A DNA stretch of 64,000 nt from Polaribacter vadi. Lineage in GTDB: Bacteria > Bacteroidota > Bacteroidia > Flavobacteriales > Flavobacteriaceae. Every line of letters starts with the position of its first letter. The stretch's first letter is position 1. Positions 17,924 to 28,057 of this stretch are shown piece by piece. A program made the translations under genes and the position numbers. The stretch lies in assembly GCF_018861005.1 (NCBI RefSeq), contig NZ_JAHKQL010000015.1:248001-312000 (forward strand). The letters are read 5' to 3'. The notes under the pieces were generated by a model that saw nothing but the letters and a program-made list of their open reading frames with translations, searched no databases and was not told the origin of the DNA.

Positions 17924-19843
17924 TCAATTTGTTGGTCTAATCCACATACAATGTCCTCCACCAGCCACCATTTTTGCTTTTACAATAGTACCTTTTTTAA
18001 CAGTTTCGGTTCTTACTTGGTACGCTTCAGGATTTGTTTGACTATTTGTTTTTAAAGTATCTTCGTAATAGGTAATTGTATAATTAATATCTTCTTCTAA
18101 AAAGTCTAAAGGAATTTCTAAAACGCCACCATTTACATGTACTGAACCTATAAACCATTCTTTTCCAGATCTTCTTGCAGTTGATAAATAGCCATCTATT
18201 TTTGCGTGTAATACTTTGCTCTCATCCCATTTATCAACTGGCATTTTTTTGATAAATTCAAACAAGTCTTGTTTTGTTTCATAGGCTTCAGGAGCATCTG
18301 GAAGCACAACTAATCCACTAAAAATTATTAAAGTTCTTGCAGCTTCAGCAGTAACTGTGGTATGTAATGAGTTTGGTTTTCTTGGTCCTTTTTCTCGTTC
18401 GCCTGCATTGACACCAGAAATATCAAAAATTCCATTATTCATATCTAAAGGACCTTGTATAGCATTAATTAATGCCATTCTTACAAATGCTTTAGGCGTA
18501 AAAGCTTTTTTAGAATCTTGTTGTGCATGGCAATATTCTCTTGTAATAGCATTTGGAAACGTTCTTGTTATTCCTGCTAAAGGAACTGGACCATCATGGA
18601 AATCTATTAATAAGTTACTTTCTGCACTTAATTGAATTGCATCTCTAGTAAAATCAGTTTTATTGCCCATAAAACCATATTTAATTCCTTTAACGCCTAA
18701 TGATTTATAATATTCAAATAATTTTTCATCACCATAATCTCCTTTTCTTCTATCGTAATACAAAAATATAGCAACCTCTTTCTTTTTTGCATATGCTATC
18801 ACTTTTGACAAATCTAATTTTTCTGACATTTCAATATTTCCTGGTTCTACATCTGTATACCAAGCATCATCAATCAAAAAATATTCAATATTATTTTCTG
18901 CTGCAAAATCTATAAATCGATAGTAACTTTCGTTATTTATACCATAAGTAAATCCGTCTTTTGCTGTGTACCCGTGCACTCTCCAATCCCAAAGTGATTT
19001 TCCCGGTTTTACCCAATCTGAATTTTCTAACTTATTGGGTGTTGCAAGATTTATGGCAACATTATTTACAATTAAATCTCCCATTGTTTTGCCTAATATA
19101 ATAACACGCCAAGGAGATGTAAGTCCAGCTAATGTTCCTACAGCACTATTTTTTGATATAATAGCATTTGTTTTTATATCAGCTTCTATCTTCATTGTTT
19201 GAAAACCTTTTGCTTCATACAAATCAGATTCAAAAATTGCCATAAACATATTATCGGGAGTCTCTACAACTAAAGGAATACGTAAGTGTGTTTTTTTGCC
19301 TCTTTTTCCCGGTTTTAACTGTACTGCATATAACTCTTCTATCGTTAAAGGCCCTAAAGGCTCTTTTTCACCATTTGGCAAATAGAATTTACTTTTCTTT
19401 TGAGGAGAATAAGTACACTGCCATAAAATATCTTTAGGATTTGTTGCCTTGTTCAAAATAAAACGAAATGCAACTCCATCATTATAAACTCTTGCTAAAA
19501 ACTTAGATTTTGTATTATTTGAAGAAATAGAAAGTTCTAATTCTTGGTAATGATCTCTCATTTTTTTTTGCTGACCCCAAACTGCTTCCCAATGTTTATC
19601 TTCATTAGAAATTTTGTGGTTCTCTATAGTTACTTCTTCTCCATTAAAGTATTCTAAAGTAGATGTTTCGATCATTTTTTTACCAGACCAAACTATTTCA
19701 TAATTGAGCTTATTATTTTTCAAAAAAACTTTTAAAGCTACATTTCCATCTGGTGATTTAACTTGGTAATCGGTTAAAGCTCCTTGCATTACAAATGACG
19801 AAATAAAAAGGGCTAAAAAGGATATAAGTGATTTGATTTTCAT
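17924..19843 (-). CDS. GH97-family alpha-glycosidase, copy 2 (Gly/HD type)
   Basis: This is a 639-residue GH97 with a signal peptide near residues 1-21 (VMQGA). It shows DYQVKSPDGNVAL at the N-domain, the barrel signature LWDWRVHGYTAKDGF, FLIDDAWY, and a C-terminal GGGHCMW. The nucleophile position again holds Gly390 (GIKYGFMG). Where copy 1 has HE, this copy has HD (Asp417 in IDFHDGPVPLAG), followed by RTFP and Glu436 in TREY. The active site is therefore mixed relative to both classic GH97 types, and the mechanism is uncertain. It sits between copy 1 (18 bp) and a sulfatase (23 bp), probably in the same transcript. Confidence 0.88.
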   Translation of the reverse strand: MKIKSLISFLALFISSFVMQGALTDYQVKSPDGNVALKVFLKNNKLNYEIVWSGKKMIETSTLEYFNGEEVTIENHKISNEDKHWEAVWGQQKKMRDHYQELELSISSNNTKSKFLARVYNDGVAFRFILNKATNPKDILWQCTYSPQKKSKFYLPNGEKEPLGPLTIEELYAVQLKPGKRGKKTHLRIPLVVETPDNMFMAIFESDLYEAKGFQTMKIEADIKTNAIISKNSAVGTLAGLTSPWRVIILGKTMGDLIVNNVAINLATPNKLENSDWVKPGKSLWDWRVHGYTAKDGFTYGINNESYYRFIDFAAENNIEYFLIDDAWYTDVEPGNIEMSEKLDLSKVIAYAKKKEVAIFLYYDRRKGDYGDEKLFEYYKSLGVKGIKYGFMGNKTDFTRDAIQLSAESNLLIDFHDGPVPLAGITRTFPNAITREYCHAQQDSKKAFTPKAFVRMALINAIQGPLDMNNGIFDISGVNAGEREKGPRKPNSLHTTVTAEAARTLIIFSGLVVLPDAPEAYETKQDLFEFIKKMPVDKWDESKVLHAKIDGYLSTARRSGKEWFIGSVHVNGGVLEIPLDFLEEDINYTITYYEDTLKTNSQTNPEAYQVRTETVKKGTIVKAKMVAGGGHCMWIRPTN

Positions 19844-19866
19844 TGATTTATGCTATAATGTTATTA

Positions 19867-21456
19867 TTAATCTTTGGTTATCATACTTCCCCACCAATTC
19901 TTATTTGGTTGAAAATTATTAGACAACATTTTTATTCTTTGCTTCTCTAAAGAAGGCATTTTTTTGTGTTCCACATTGTATAGATAATCCTTTGCTTTAG
20001 TTTCTGAATAATTTGGATCATTCATAGGGTATTTTGCTTTTACCTCTTTTAAATAATCAAACAACTCTTTGTTTAATTGTGTAACTTTATCTGGGTAAGT
20101 GGTTGCTACATCATTGGTTTCACTAATGTCTTTTGCAATATTGTATAGTTCTTTTCTACCATCTTCGTAATAGTGAATCAATTTCCAATCTCCTTTACGT
20201 ATGATTGAAGAAGGCTCTCCTCCTTGATTTCCATAATGAGGAAAATGCCAAATAAGTGCACGTTCTTTTAAACTTTTTCCATTCATTAATGGAAGCAAAC
20301 TAACACCATCATTATGTTCATTAGGCAATTGTTTTGCTCCTGCCAAATCCAAAAAAGTTGGATAAAAATCTGCTCCAGATACTGGGTAATCAATTTTATC
20401 ACCTTTTTTAGAAATCCCAGGAATTTTAATAATATAAGGTTCTCTAATTCCGCCTTCAAACTGGTATCCTTTTCCTGCTTTTAAAGGTTTGTTACTTGTA
20501 GAAAAATTATCACCTGCTGCTACACCTCCATTATCAGATGTAAAAACTACAATAGTATTTTCGTCTAATCCTAAAGCTTCTAAACCAGCAAGCACTTCTC
20601 CAACAGCATCGTCCATTTGCTCTACTAAACCAGCATAAATAGGGTTATCTTGCACTTGACGAATAGGTAAATATTTCCCCATTTTATAACCTTTTTTTGC
20701 AATTCCTTGGGATACAGCTTTATCTTGATACTTTTTCCATCTATCCTTAGAGGTTTGAATAGGAGAATGAACAGCATAAAAAGAGAGATACGCAAAAAAT
20801 GGTTTTCCTGTTTTTTTAGGATCATTATCTTTCATAAATTTCACAGTTTCTTTTGCTAAACGATGAGATAAATTTTCCCCATCTTCTAAGTTTTTTAATT
20901 TTGGATTTTTATATGGTGAAAAGTAACCACCACTAGGTCCACCTTTTGTCCAACCACCAACATTAATATCGAAACCATGATCTTCTGGCCACGAACCTTT
21001 TGGTCCTAAATGCCATTTTCCTGTAAAAAATGTTTTATAGCCTGCTGCTTTTAAAGCCTCTGGCATCGTAACAAAATTGGCAGGTAATTTATGCGTGTAT
21101 TCTGCGGGAAGCATTTTGGTGAATTTATTTCTTGTTCTCCAAGCTTCTCCTGAAGGAGATCCTATATGCACTGTAATATCGTGTCTTGCAGTAAATTTTC
21201 CAGTCATAATACTTGCTCTTGATGGACTACAAACACGACTATTTGCATACCCATTTGTAAATACGATTCCTTCGTTTGCAATTTTATCAATATTAGGAGT
21301 TTCATAAAATGTACTACCACTAGAACTCAAATCTGCATACCCTAAATCATCCGCTAAAATGAAAAGAATATTAGGCTTTGTTTCTTTTTTTTGAGCGATG
21401 ATTGTGATTGTAAAAATCAAAAATATCCCTGTTAATAATGTATGTGATTTTTTCAT
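19867..21456 (-). CDS. Secreted family S1 sulfatase (CSPSR)
   Basis: This 529-residue sulfatase has a Sec signal ending IIAQ at about residue 22. It shows DD at 36-37 (LADDLGYAD), formylglycine Cys76 in VCSPSRASIMTGKFTARHD, TGKWHLGPKG, AVHSPIQ, FTSDNGG, and AGKGYQFEGGIREP. These motifs place it near the 529 and 11730 sulfatases. An insert around ISKKGDKIDYPVSGADFYP precedes the DxYPTFLDLAG element. The C-terminus is longer than in most of its neighbours (about 50 residues past YLKEV) and ends in NWWGSMITKD. It follows the GH36 gene by 2 bp, so the two are probably translated together. Confidence 0.92.
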   Translation of the reverse strand: MKKSHTLLTGIFLIFTITIIAQKKETKPNILFILADDLGYADLSSSGSTFYETPNIDKIANEGIVFTNGYANSRVCSPSRASIMTGKFTARHDITVHIGSPSGEAWRTRNKFTKMLPAEYTHKLPANFVTMPEALKAAGYKTFFTGKWHLGPKGSWPEDHGFDINVGGWTKGGPSGGYFSPYKNPKLKNLEDGENLSHRLAKETVKFMKDNDPKKTGKPFFAYLSFYAVHSPIQTSKDRWKKYQDKAVSQGIAKKGYKMGKYLPIRQVQDNPIYAGLVEQMDDAVGEVLAGLEALGLDENTIVVFTSDNGGVAAGDNFSTSNKPLKAGKGYQFEGGIREPYIIKIPGISKKGDKIDYPVSGADFYPTFLDLAGAKQLPNEHNDGVSLLPLMNGKSLKERALIWHFPHYGNQGGEPSSIIRKGDWKLIHYYEDGRKELYNIAKDISETNDVATTYPDKVTQLNKELFDYLKEVKAKYPMNDPNYSETKAKDYLYNVEHKKMPSLEKQRIKMLSNNFQPNKNWWGSMITKD

Positions 21457-21458
21457 AT

Positions 21459-23636
21459 CTAATTTTGATTGCTTTCAGTTATTTTAAAAATGGCACTTTG
21501 TAATGGTTTTCTTAAATTAATCCAAATTCCTCTGTTCATTAATACTTCTCCAGATATCAATTGATTCCTAAAACTAATATGAGGTTTCTTACTATCTATA
21601 TTTATTTCCTCTACCTTATACACTAAAGTGGGATCTAAACCTTGTATTTTAACAAAGTTTCGTTCGTATCTTCTATGGTGTGTATGACTATATACCATTA
21701 ATAATGCCGATTTTTTATTTTTAGCTACATAGTTAATGGCAGCAAAACCATCATCATCATAAGGAGATAATATTCGATATAAATCTCCAAATTGAATAAT
21801 TGGACGAATATCTTTGTACAAGGCAATTGCTTTTTTTGCAAATTCCAACTCTTTTTTATCCAAAGCATCTGGACTCAATTCTATTCCTAAACGACCTGCC
21901 ATTGCAACATCGAATCGAAACTTTAACGATGTTTCTCTTTTTGTTTGATGGTTAGGAGATTTGGTAACGTGAGCAGCTGTTGCTATTGGTGGATAAATAT
22001 GATTGGTTCCCCATTGAATAAATAAACGCTCATAAGGATCTGTATCATCACTTGCCCAAAATTCGTGCGTGTGTTTCATAGAACCAAAATCTACACGTCC
22101 ACCACCAGAAGCACAAGCTTGGAAAATAGTAGAAGGATATTTTATCGTTAAACGTTCTAAAACTTTTTCCAATCCACGAGTATAATCAATAAAAAGATGA
22201 GATTGTTTTTTTGCTGATAAATATGTAGAACCAAAATTCTGTAAATGTCTGTTTGCATCCCATTTTACATAGGCTATTTTTGGGTGTTTTTTTAGAAGAT
22301 TATCGACCACATTAAATACAAAATCTTGAACTTTTGGGTTTGATAAATCTAACAACAATTGATTGCGCTCTAACAATTTCTGTCTATCATTTTGTCTTTG
22401 GATAATCCAATCTGGATGTTTTTCTGCCAACTCACTTCTCGGGTTTACCATTTCTGGTTCAACCCAAATTCCGAAACGCATTCCTTTGGACTCTGTGTAT
22501 TCAATTAAATCATCTAAACCTTTTGGTAATTTTTTTTGATTCACTTGCCAATCACCCAAACCTGCATTTGCTCTGTTTCTTGGATATTTGTTGCCAAACC
22601 ACCCATCATCCAACACAAAAACCTCCACACCCATTTCTGCAGCTCCATCCATCATACTTTTTAACTTGTCTGCATCAAACTTAAAATACGCGCCTTCCCA
22701 ACTATTTAAAACAATAGGCCTTAATTCATTTCCTGCTCTTAAATTGTACTTTTTAGCCCAATTGTGCAAGTTTATAGAAGCCCTATTTTTACCTTCATCA
22801 CTATAGGTTAAAACCATTCTTGGTGTTTCAAATTGTTCTCCTGAAGCAAGATAGTAAGTAGATGCAAAAGGATTGATTCCAGCAGTCATTTGGCATCTTG
22901 CTTTGTCATCAACCTGAAATGCTAACCTAAAATTACCAGACCAAGCCAAAGCTCCTGCAATTACTTCACCTGAATTTTCTTGAGCAGAACCATCAAGTGA
23001 TAACATAAATGACGGGTTTTCATATTCTGTAGTTCTTACACCACGTTTTGTTTCTATGCTCTTAATTCCGTTTGTTAAACGCTCTTCTGAAAGCATCATT
23101 TCTTTAGAATGACTTCCGTAAAAATGTGATAAATAATAATTGGTTGCTTTAAATCCGATAGTAGAAGAAGCATATTGAGATAAACTTATTTCCTTCTTTT
23201 CTTTGTTGTGAATAGTCGTAAACTGTTCTATTACATTTTCATTTGCATAGGCTTTAAAATGCAAATCGACATACAATTCTTTTTTTTCATCCTTTAAATA
23301 AATAACTGTTGTCTGTATATTTTCTTCTTCTTTTTGTTTATGAGAATGATAAAATAAATCGGTAGCCATCGTTCCATCATCATACGTAACCATTAAGGCA
23401 ACTTCATCATTTGTTCCGTTTCCAAAACTAGGATATATCTCGTTAAAAATAACAGACATATTTTCTAATCCCTGAGTATTTTTTATAGATTTCCCATAAT
23501 GAGATTGCACTACTTTATTTTTTTTAGTTACTTGAAATATGAGCGAGTTTTTTTGTGTTTTTATATGTATAAGTTGCGCAAACAGATTACTCTGAATAAA
23601 AATAAAACCAAGAAAAAGAATGGCTATTTTTTTCAT
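21459..23636 (-). CDS. GH36-family alpha-galactosidase
   Basis: This is a secreted retaining glycosidase of about 725 residues. The ATG at 23636 gives MKKIAILFLGF and a signal ending LFAQ; an in-frame TTG at 23657 would overlap the preceding stop and is less likely. The N-terminal beta-supersandwich is followed by the barrel motifs LNSWEGAYF, FVLDDGWFG and WVEPEMVNP. The nucleophile is Asp460 in YVKWDANRH, and the acid/base is Asp530 in WASDDTDPYE. CASGGGRVDFG between them is diagnostic for GH36. The expected reaction is removal of terminal alpha-galactose; alpha-N-acetylgalactosamine is possible in this family. It starts 4 bp after the stop of the GH29 gene at 23641, and the sulfatase follows 2 bp later. 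Confidence 0.93.
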   Translation of the reverse strand: MKKIAILFLGFIFIQSNLFAQLIHIKTQKNSLIFQVTKKNKVVQSHYGKSIKNTQGLENMSVIFNEIYPSFGNGTNDEVALMVTYDDGTMATDLFYHSHKQKEEENIQTTVIYLKDEKKELYVDLHFKAYANENVIEQFTTIHNKEKKEISLSQYASSTIGFKATNYYLSHFYGSHSKEMMLSEERLTNGIKSIETKRGVRTTEYENPSFMLSLDGSAQENSGEVIAGALAWSGNFRLAFQVDDKARCQMTAGINPFASTYYLASGEQFETPRMVLTYSDEGKNRASINLHNWAKKYNLRAGNELRPIVLNSWEGAYFKFDADKLKSMMDGAAEMGVEVFVLDDGWFGNKYPRNRANAGLGDWQVNQKKLPKGLDDLIEYTESKGMRFGIWVEPEMVNPRSELAEKHPDWIIQRQNDRQKLLERNQLLLDLSNPKVQDFVFNVVDNLLKKHPKIAYVKWDANRHLQNFGSTYLSAKKQSHLFIDYTRGLEKVLERLTIKYPSTIFQACASGGGRVDFGSMKHTHEFWASDDTDPYERLFIQWGTNHIYPPIATAAHVTKSPNHQTKRETSLKFRFDVAMAGRLGIELSPDALDKKELEFAKKAIALYKDIRPIIQFGDLYRILSPYDDDGFAAINYVAKNKKSALLMVYSHTHHRRYERNFVKIQGLDPTLVYKVEEINIDSKKPHISFRNQLISGEVLMNRGIWINLRKPLQSAIFKITESNQN

Positions 23637-23640
23637 AAAT

Positions 23641-25518
23641 CTAGTTTTTATTATCAATTAAGGTTACTTCAAGCACATATCCATTGTTTCCAATATTAAT
23701 TCCTGCTAAATCAACTTTCAAATAGTCTTCTGTTTGTTTCCAAACTACCTTTTCTTTATACCCTAAAACTTTTACACTCTCAACCTGTGCATTACCCTTT
23801 TTTAATGATTTTATTGTGGCAGAATTTTCTGGAGTTGCCAGAGAAATTGCATACACTTTGTTTTCTTTAGCTGTAAACCAAAAATCGTTGGCAGAAAAAG
23901 AACTTGTAAAGCCTTTTTTTGCACGATGTTCTGTGCCTCTTAATAAAGTTTCATCTTCTCCTTCTTTTATTATCTTCCAGCTAGAAGTACCATAAATAGC
24001 ATCACCATTTATTTTTAACCATTTCCCTATTTCTCGAAGACCGTTTGCACTTTGTTCTGGCACATGACCTTTACCATCTGGCCCAATATTTAACAAATAA
24101 TTTCCTCCTTTTGATGCAATATCAACTAAGTAATACAACATTTCTTGAACGCTTTTAAAATCTTTATCATACGATTTATAAGCCCAAGAATTATTGGTTG
24201 TTCCACAAGTTTCCCAATGCTTTGTTAACTTGGTATCAGCAGATGGAATTACATTATCTCCAGCATCTAAATAATCACCAAAATCGTAACCTACTCTTCT
24301 ATTCACAATCACATTTGGATTGATATCAAAAACTGTTTTATAAAACTGAAAAGATTGATCTTCGGTAATATATCCATCACCATCAAACCAAATTAAACGT
24401 AATTCTGGCATTGCATGTAAAAGTTCTTTTACTTGAGATATCGCTTTGTTTTCTAAATATTCTGCATGTGTGTTTGGGCTTGGATCCCATTGATTTTTCC
24501 CTATTGAATGAGAAAGAACCCCAAGAGAATCATTCACTTTTTTTACGTTAGAGAAATTACCATCTGTACCATTAAACCAATCATTTCCATGAGAATAATA
24601 TACACCAAAACCTATGCCTTCTTCTAAACAGGCATTATATAATTCTTTAATAGCATCTGCTTTATATGGTGTTGCATCTACCATATCAAATTCTGAAGAT
24701 TTGGAGTCGAATAACGCAAAACCATCATGATGTTTTGACGTGATGACCATATATTTCATACCAGCATCTTTGGCAAGTTTTGCAATATTTTTTGCAAAAG
24801 ATTTATCAGGATTGAATGTTTTAGCAAGTGCTGCATATTCATTTCTTGGAATTTTAAATTTAAACATTAACCATTCTGAAACCTTTGGCCCGATATTTTT
24901 AGACTCTTCCATACGTTCGTCTTCCCAAATACCTCCAGCTTGTGAATATAATCCCCAATGAATAAACATCCCATATTTTGCATCTTTAAACCAAGAAAGT
25001 GCTGCTTGCTTTTCTGAAGAATTGTGCATTTCTTCCCATTCTGTTTTATATGTATCCGTGCCAAAACCTAATTTGCCTCGATAATTAGGTAGTATGCGAA
25101 TTTGATCTATAGACTTTGGATTATTAATTTTTAAGGATTTTAATCCTGGTTTTTTAAAGAGTAAGGTCTTATTAAATTGATAAACCGTTTGCTTTAGACC
25201 TTTAGCATCATTTATGACAAAAATTTTATTTGGTATTTCGTTGATTTTTATGCCATCTGATTCAAGTTCTATTTTAGGCAAAGCATCAGTTTGTTCTCCT
25301 TTTTTAATGATTTGCACATCGTATTTACCAGCTCTATGTAACTCAAAATCCCAAGTTAAATTATTTTCATTTGCTTGGGCTTTACTATTTTCAAATAACA
25401 CCCAAAAATTAGCATCTTGAATATTTTTTTGTAGAACTTGTTCTGAACAACCTATACAAAAAAGTAAAACAACAGCTGCTAGTACAATTTTTATATTATT
25501 AAGCTTGATTACTTTCAT
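23641..25518 (-). CDS. GH29-family alpha-L-fucosidase with N-terminal beta-domain (lipoprotein)
   Basis: This 625-residue lipoprotein has a lipobox ending IGC (Cys24). Residues of roughly 35-150 look like a beta-sandwich. The GH29 barrel then shows YGMFIHWGLYS, VSEWLMFK, SKHHDGFALFDS and YYSHGNDW. The nucleophile is Asp379 in IWFDGDG, and the late ASKGGNYLLNIGPDGKG is a strong family mark. A C-terminal beta-sandwich follows. It would release alpha-L-fucose from oligosaccharides in the periplasm. Its ATG overlaps the stop of the preceding gene by 4 bp (ATGA at 25515-25518), which implies translational coupling. The GH36 gene starts 4 bp after its stop. Confidence 0.93.
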   Translation of the reverse strand: MKVIKLNNIKIVLAAVVLLFCIGCSEQVLQKNIQDANFWVLFENSKAQANENNLTWDFELHRAGKYDVQIIKKGEQTDALPKIELESDGIKINEIPNKIFVINDAKGLKQTVYQFNKTLLFKKPGLKSLKINNPKSIDQIRILPNYRGKLGFGTDTYKTEWEEMHNSSEKQAALSWFKDAKYGMFIHWGLYSQAGGIWEDERMEESKNIGPKVSEWLMFKFKIPRNEYAALAKTFNPDKSFAKNIAKLAKDAGMKYMVITSKHHDGFALFDSKSSEFDMVDATPYKADAIKELYNACLEEGIGFGVYYSHGNDWFNGTDGNFSNVKKVNDSLGVLSHSIGKNQWDPSPNTHAEYLENKAISQVKELLHAMPELRLIWFDGDGYITEDQSFQFYKTVFDINPNVIVNRRVGYDFGDYLDAGDNVIPSADTKLTKHWETCGTTNNSWAYKSYDKDFKSVQEMLYYLVDIASKGGNYLLNIGPDGKGHVPEQSANGLREIGKWLKINGDAIYGTSSWKIIKEGEDETLLRGTEHRAKKGFTSSFSANDFWFTAKENKVYAISLATPENSATIKSLKKGNAQVESVKVLGYKEKVVWKQTEDYLKVDLAGINIGNNGYVLEVTLIDNKN

Positions 25519-26387
25519 TTATCCATAGTGCTTTTTAAATCGTTAATAACATATCTATTCCAGAATGAATCTAAATCATCAGCTTTATTACCTAGTAGAA
25601 ATATTTCCCAATTCTCTACACAGTCAGAAAAATCTATACCGCCTGCAGCTATCCATCTATTGGTCCAAGTAGATTCCCATCCATCACAAACTTCGTCCGC
25701 TAGCATCCATATTTTTTGGGCTTCTTTATTTGGATTTTTGTCTGATTTTGCAAGTTCTAACCATTTTGCATCCTTAGTTCGATATCCTGGTGTTGTGTTA
25801 TCACTAGTATTTCCATCTTCAATTTTTTTATAAATTGTATTTTCCTTTAACCAAGTTAATTTTGATGGTGTTGTCTGTTTTTCATTGTACTTGCTGTGTT
25901 GTACAATAATTACATTTGATTGTATTGTAGCTAATGCTATTCCTTCTTTAAGAACAGCTTGTAATACATCAAAAGTAAAATTTGACTGACCAGCTTCTTG
26001 TACAAAAACTTTTCCACCTGATTTTAAAATGAGTAATACTTTATTTTTGGTTCTAACAACAGATTCATTCCAATAGTTATGCGCATTTGTCCAAAACTTA
26101 TTCTCAGTACCAAACAATTCAGTATAATAATCTGGGATTCCATCTGTAATAAAAATGTGTTTTTGGTCTCCATAAGCACCAATTACTACATAATAATTTA
26201 CGCCTGCTAAATCTGGATGTTTTAACATGCAAGCCAAAGCTGCAGAGGCCATTACATCATCTTCATCAGGTTTCAAATCAAAATTAGCCAACAACAAATC
26301 TGCACTTTTATTAAACGTTTGTGAAAAAGTTTCTGAGTAACTTATTAATGCAATAAGAATAGCTACAACAACAAATTTTGATTTCAT
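25515..26387 (-). CDS. Secreted protein of unknown function, nucleoside-hydrolase-like N-terminal motif
   Basis: I do not recognise this 290-residue protein as a characterised family. It has a Sec signal ending TFSQ (about residue 23). Near the N-terminus FDLKPDEDDVMASAAL resembles the metal-binding DxDxxxDD loop of inosine-uridine nucleoside hydrolases and of DUF1593-type sugar enzymes. Later it has WMLADEVCDGWESTWTNRW and GIDFSDCVENWEIF, which are rich in Trp and acidic residues. The ATGA overlap with the downstream GH29 suggests the products are made together, so it may act on the same oligosaccharide, possibly as a ribohydrolase-fold glycosidase. This is inference only. It follows the GH43 at 26418 in position but is transcribed after it. 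Confidence 0.72.
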   Translation of the reverse strand: MKSKFVVVAILIALISYSETFSQTFNKSADLLLANFDLKPDEDDVMASAALACMLKHPDLAGVNYYVVIGAYGDQKHIFITDGIPDYYTELFGTENKFWTNAHNYWNESVVRTKNKVLLILKSGGKVFVQEAGQSNFTFDVLQAVLKEGIALATIQSNVIIVQHSKYNEKQTTPSKLTWLKENTIYKKIEDGNTSDNTTPGYRTKDAKWLELAKSDKNPNKEAQKIWMLADEVCDGWESTWTNRWIAAGGIDFSDCVENWEIFLLGNKADDLDSFWNRYVINDLKSTMDK

Positions 26388-26417
26388 AATTATTTAATAT
26401 TAGTTTGTGAAAATGAT

Positions 26418-28049
26418 TTATTCTATAGTTTTTAGAGATACATTATCCCAATACCCAACACCATTAAAACCGTCAGAAGTGATACATCTCAATTGTAAAT
26501 TAGTTATATCACCACTATTAAAAGTACCTTTATAGGTAATCCATTCATCTGTTTTGTTTGTTGCTTCTAATTCAAACTTACACGTTTTATCAAAATTTAC
26601 ATTGGTATCAAAAATGACTTTTCCTTTTGTACCTGATTTTATTTTCAATTGAACACTTAATTCATAATTCGTATTTGGCTTTAACGTTACTTTTTGAATT
26701 AAAGGTTTCATTTTTCCACTTCCTTGGTATTGCAGCGCAAAATATCCTTTTGCTGTGTGGTCTTTAAAAGGAGAAAAACCTTTAACATTTCTGTTGTACC
26801 AGTTTTTTACTTGACCTTGTGTAATCAATTCGAAAGAAGGATTTTCTACCAAATTTTCAATAACGGATTTTGATACTTTTATCGATGCAATTTTGTTGTT
26901 GGCTTCAATAACATTTAAATCGATTCTATTTTCTTCTAAAATCCAAGAATTTCCATTGAAATTGTCTTTTTCAAAACCTTCAACAATATATCCTTTTGGA
27001 ATTTCAATTGATGAAATTTCATTGGATTGAATGCCTTGTTTTGCTAATTCTTTCTGATTGTAATTCCCTTCTGATAATGTCCCCATCATTTCATTAAAAT
27101 TGATGTCTTTATGAAAAGTTGGCAATTTTACTCCCAAGGTTTGTTTTACCATATTTATGGTGCCATCTTCATTAAAATAAATAGGATCAAAACACATAGA
27201 ACGATTGGTTGCTATTCCTCCAGACAAATTTCCATTATGATAAAACACATACCATTGGTCTTTAAATTCTACCACAGAACCATGCATTGTAATAATATCT
27301 GTACTATCTACAAATACACCTTTGCATTCATAAGGACCATAAATATTATCACTGATGGCATATCGCATTTTATTTCGTTTTGGAAAATCATCAGGATAAA
27401 TAATGTAATATTTGCCCTTACGTTTAAACATCCACAAACCTTCTCTAAAACCATCTAAACCTTTAATGGAATGAGGTTTGCCTTCAATCTCCATCATGTT
27501 TTCTTTTAGCTTATATCCTGTAGGATCTCCTTCACCACCAATAAACAAATAAGACTGACCATCATCATCTGTAAAAACACATGGGTCTATTAGTGATTTT
27601 AGCCCCTTTATATAACCTTGTTCTTTAAAACCTGAAGTAGGAATTTTACTGGTGGCGACACCAATTTTCCAAGTATCTCTACCTTGCCCTGATCTATGAG
27701 GAAAATAATAGTAATACGTTCCGTCTTTGTACGCAGCATCTGGAGCCCACATAAAACCACCTTCTTTTCTTCCCCATGGAACTTGACTAGAATGCAGTAT
27801 TTGTCCATGGTCTTTCCATGTAATCATATCATCCGTAGAAAAAACGTGGTAACCATCCATTGTTTTATATCCTTTTGGAGGAGCTACATCTGTTGAAGGA
27901 TATACATACAAGCGTCCATCTTGCCAAACGTGTGCAGATGGGTCTGCAGTAAACATATGACTCACGATAGGATTTGAACGCCGATCTTGAGCTTCAATCT
28001 TTACGAAAGAAACCAACAATAAAGCGACTAAAAATATCTTTGTTTTCAT
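26418..28049 (-). CDS. GH43-family glycosidase with beta/gamma-crystallin-like and CBM4/9-like domains, copy 1
   Basis: This 543-residue protein has a signal ending IEAQ. Residues 25-310 form a GH43 five-bladed propeller: the base Asp36 sits in FTADPSAHVW, the pKa-tuning Asp155 in LIDPCVFTDDDG, and the acid Glu203 in GFREGLWMF. Residues of about 320-393 look like a two-motif beta/gamma-crystallin domain (EGNYNQKEL with EISSI, then FEKDNFNG with NNKIASI). Residues from about 402 (ENPSFEL) to the end (GYWDNVSLK) look like a CBM4/9 beta-sandwich. GH43 enzymes usually remove alpha-L-arabinofuranose, beta-xylose or galactose. It is a tandem paralogue of the next gene upstream (28058-29683; 8-bp gap). 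Confidence 0.88.
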   Translation of the reverse strand: MKTKIFLVALLLVSFVKIEAQDRRSNPIVSHMFTADPSAHVWQDGRLYVYPSTDVAPPKGYKTMDGYHVFSTDDMITWKDHGQILHSSQVPWGRKEGGFMWAPDAAYKDGTYYYYFPHRSGQGRDTWKIGVATSKIPTSGFKEQGYIKGLKSLIDPCVFTDDDGQSYLFIGGEGDPTGYKLKENMMEIEGKPHSIKGLDGFREGLWMFKRKGKYYIIYPDDFPKRNKMRYAISDNIYGPYECKGVFVDSTDIITMHGSVVEFKDQWYVFYHNGNLSGGIATNRSMCFDPIYFNEDGTINMVKQTLGVKLPTFHKDINFNEMMGTLSEGNYNQKELAKQGIQSNEISSIEIPKGYIVEGFEKDNFNGNSWILEENRIDLNVIEANNKIASIKVSKSVIENLVENPSFELITQGQVKNWYNRNVKGFSPFKDHTAKGYFALQYQGSGKMKPLIQKVTLKPNTNYELSVQLKIKSGTKGKVIFDTNVNFDKTCKFELEATNKTDEWITYKGTFNSGDITNLQLRCITSDGFNGVGYWDNVSLKTIE

Positions 28050-28057
28050 ATTAGAAA

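Noticed and set aside
23637..23657. TTG start for the GH36 gene that would overlap the GH29 stop
   Set aside because: The ATG at 23636 starts a standard signal peptide 4 bp after the stop; no need for the overlap.
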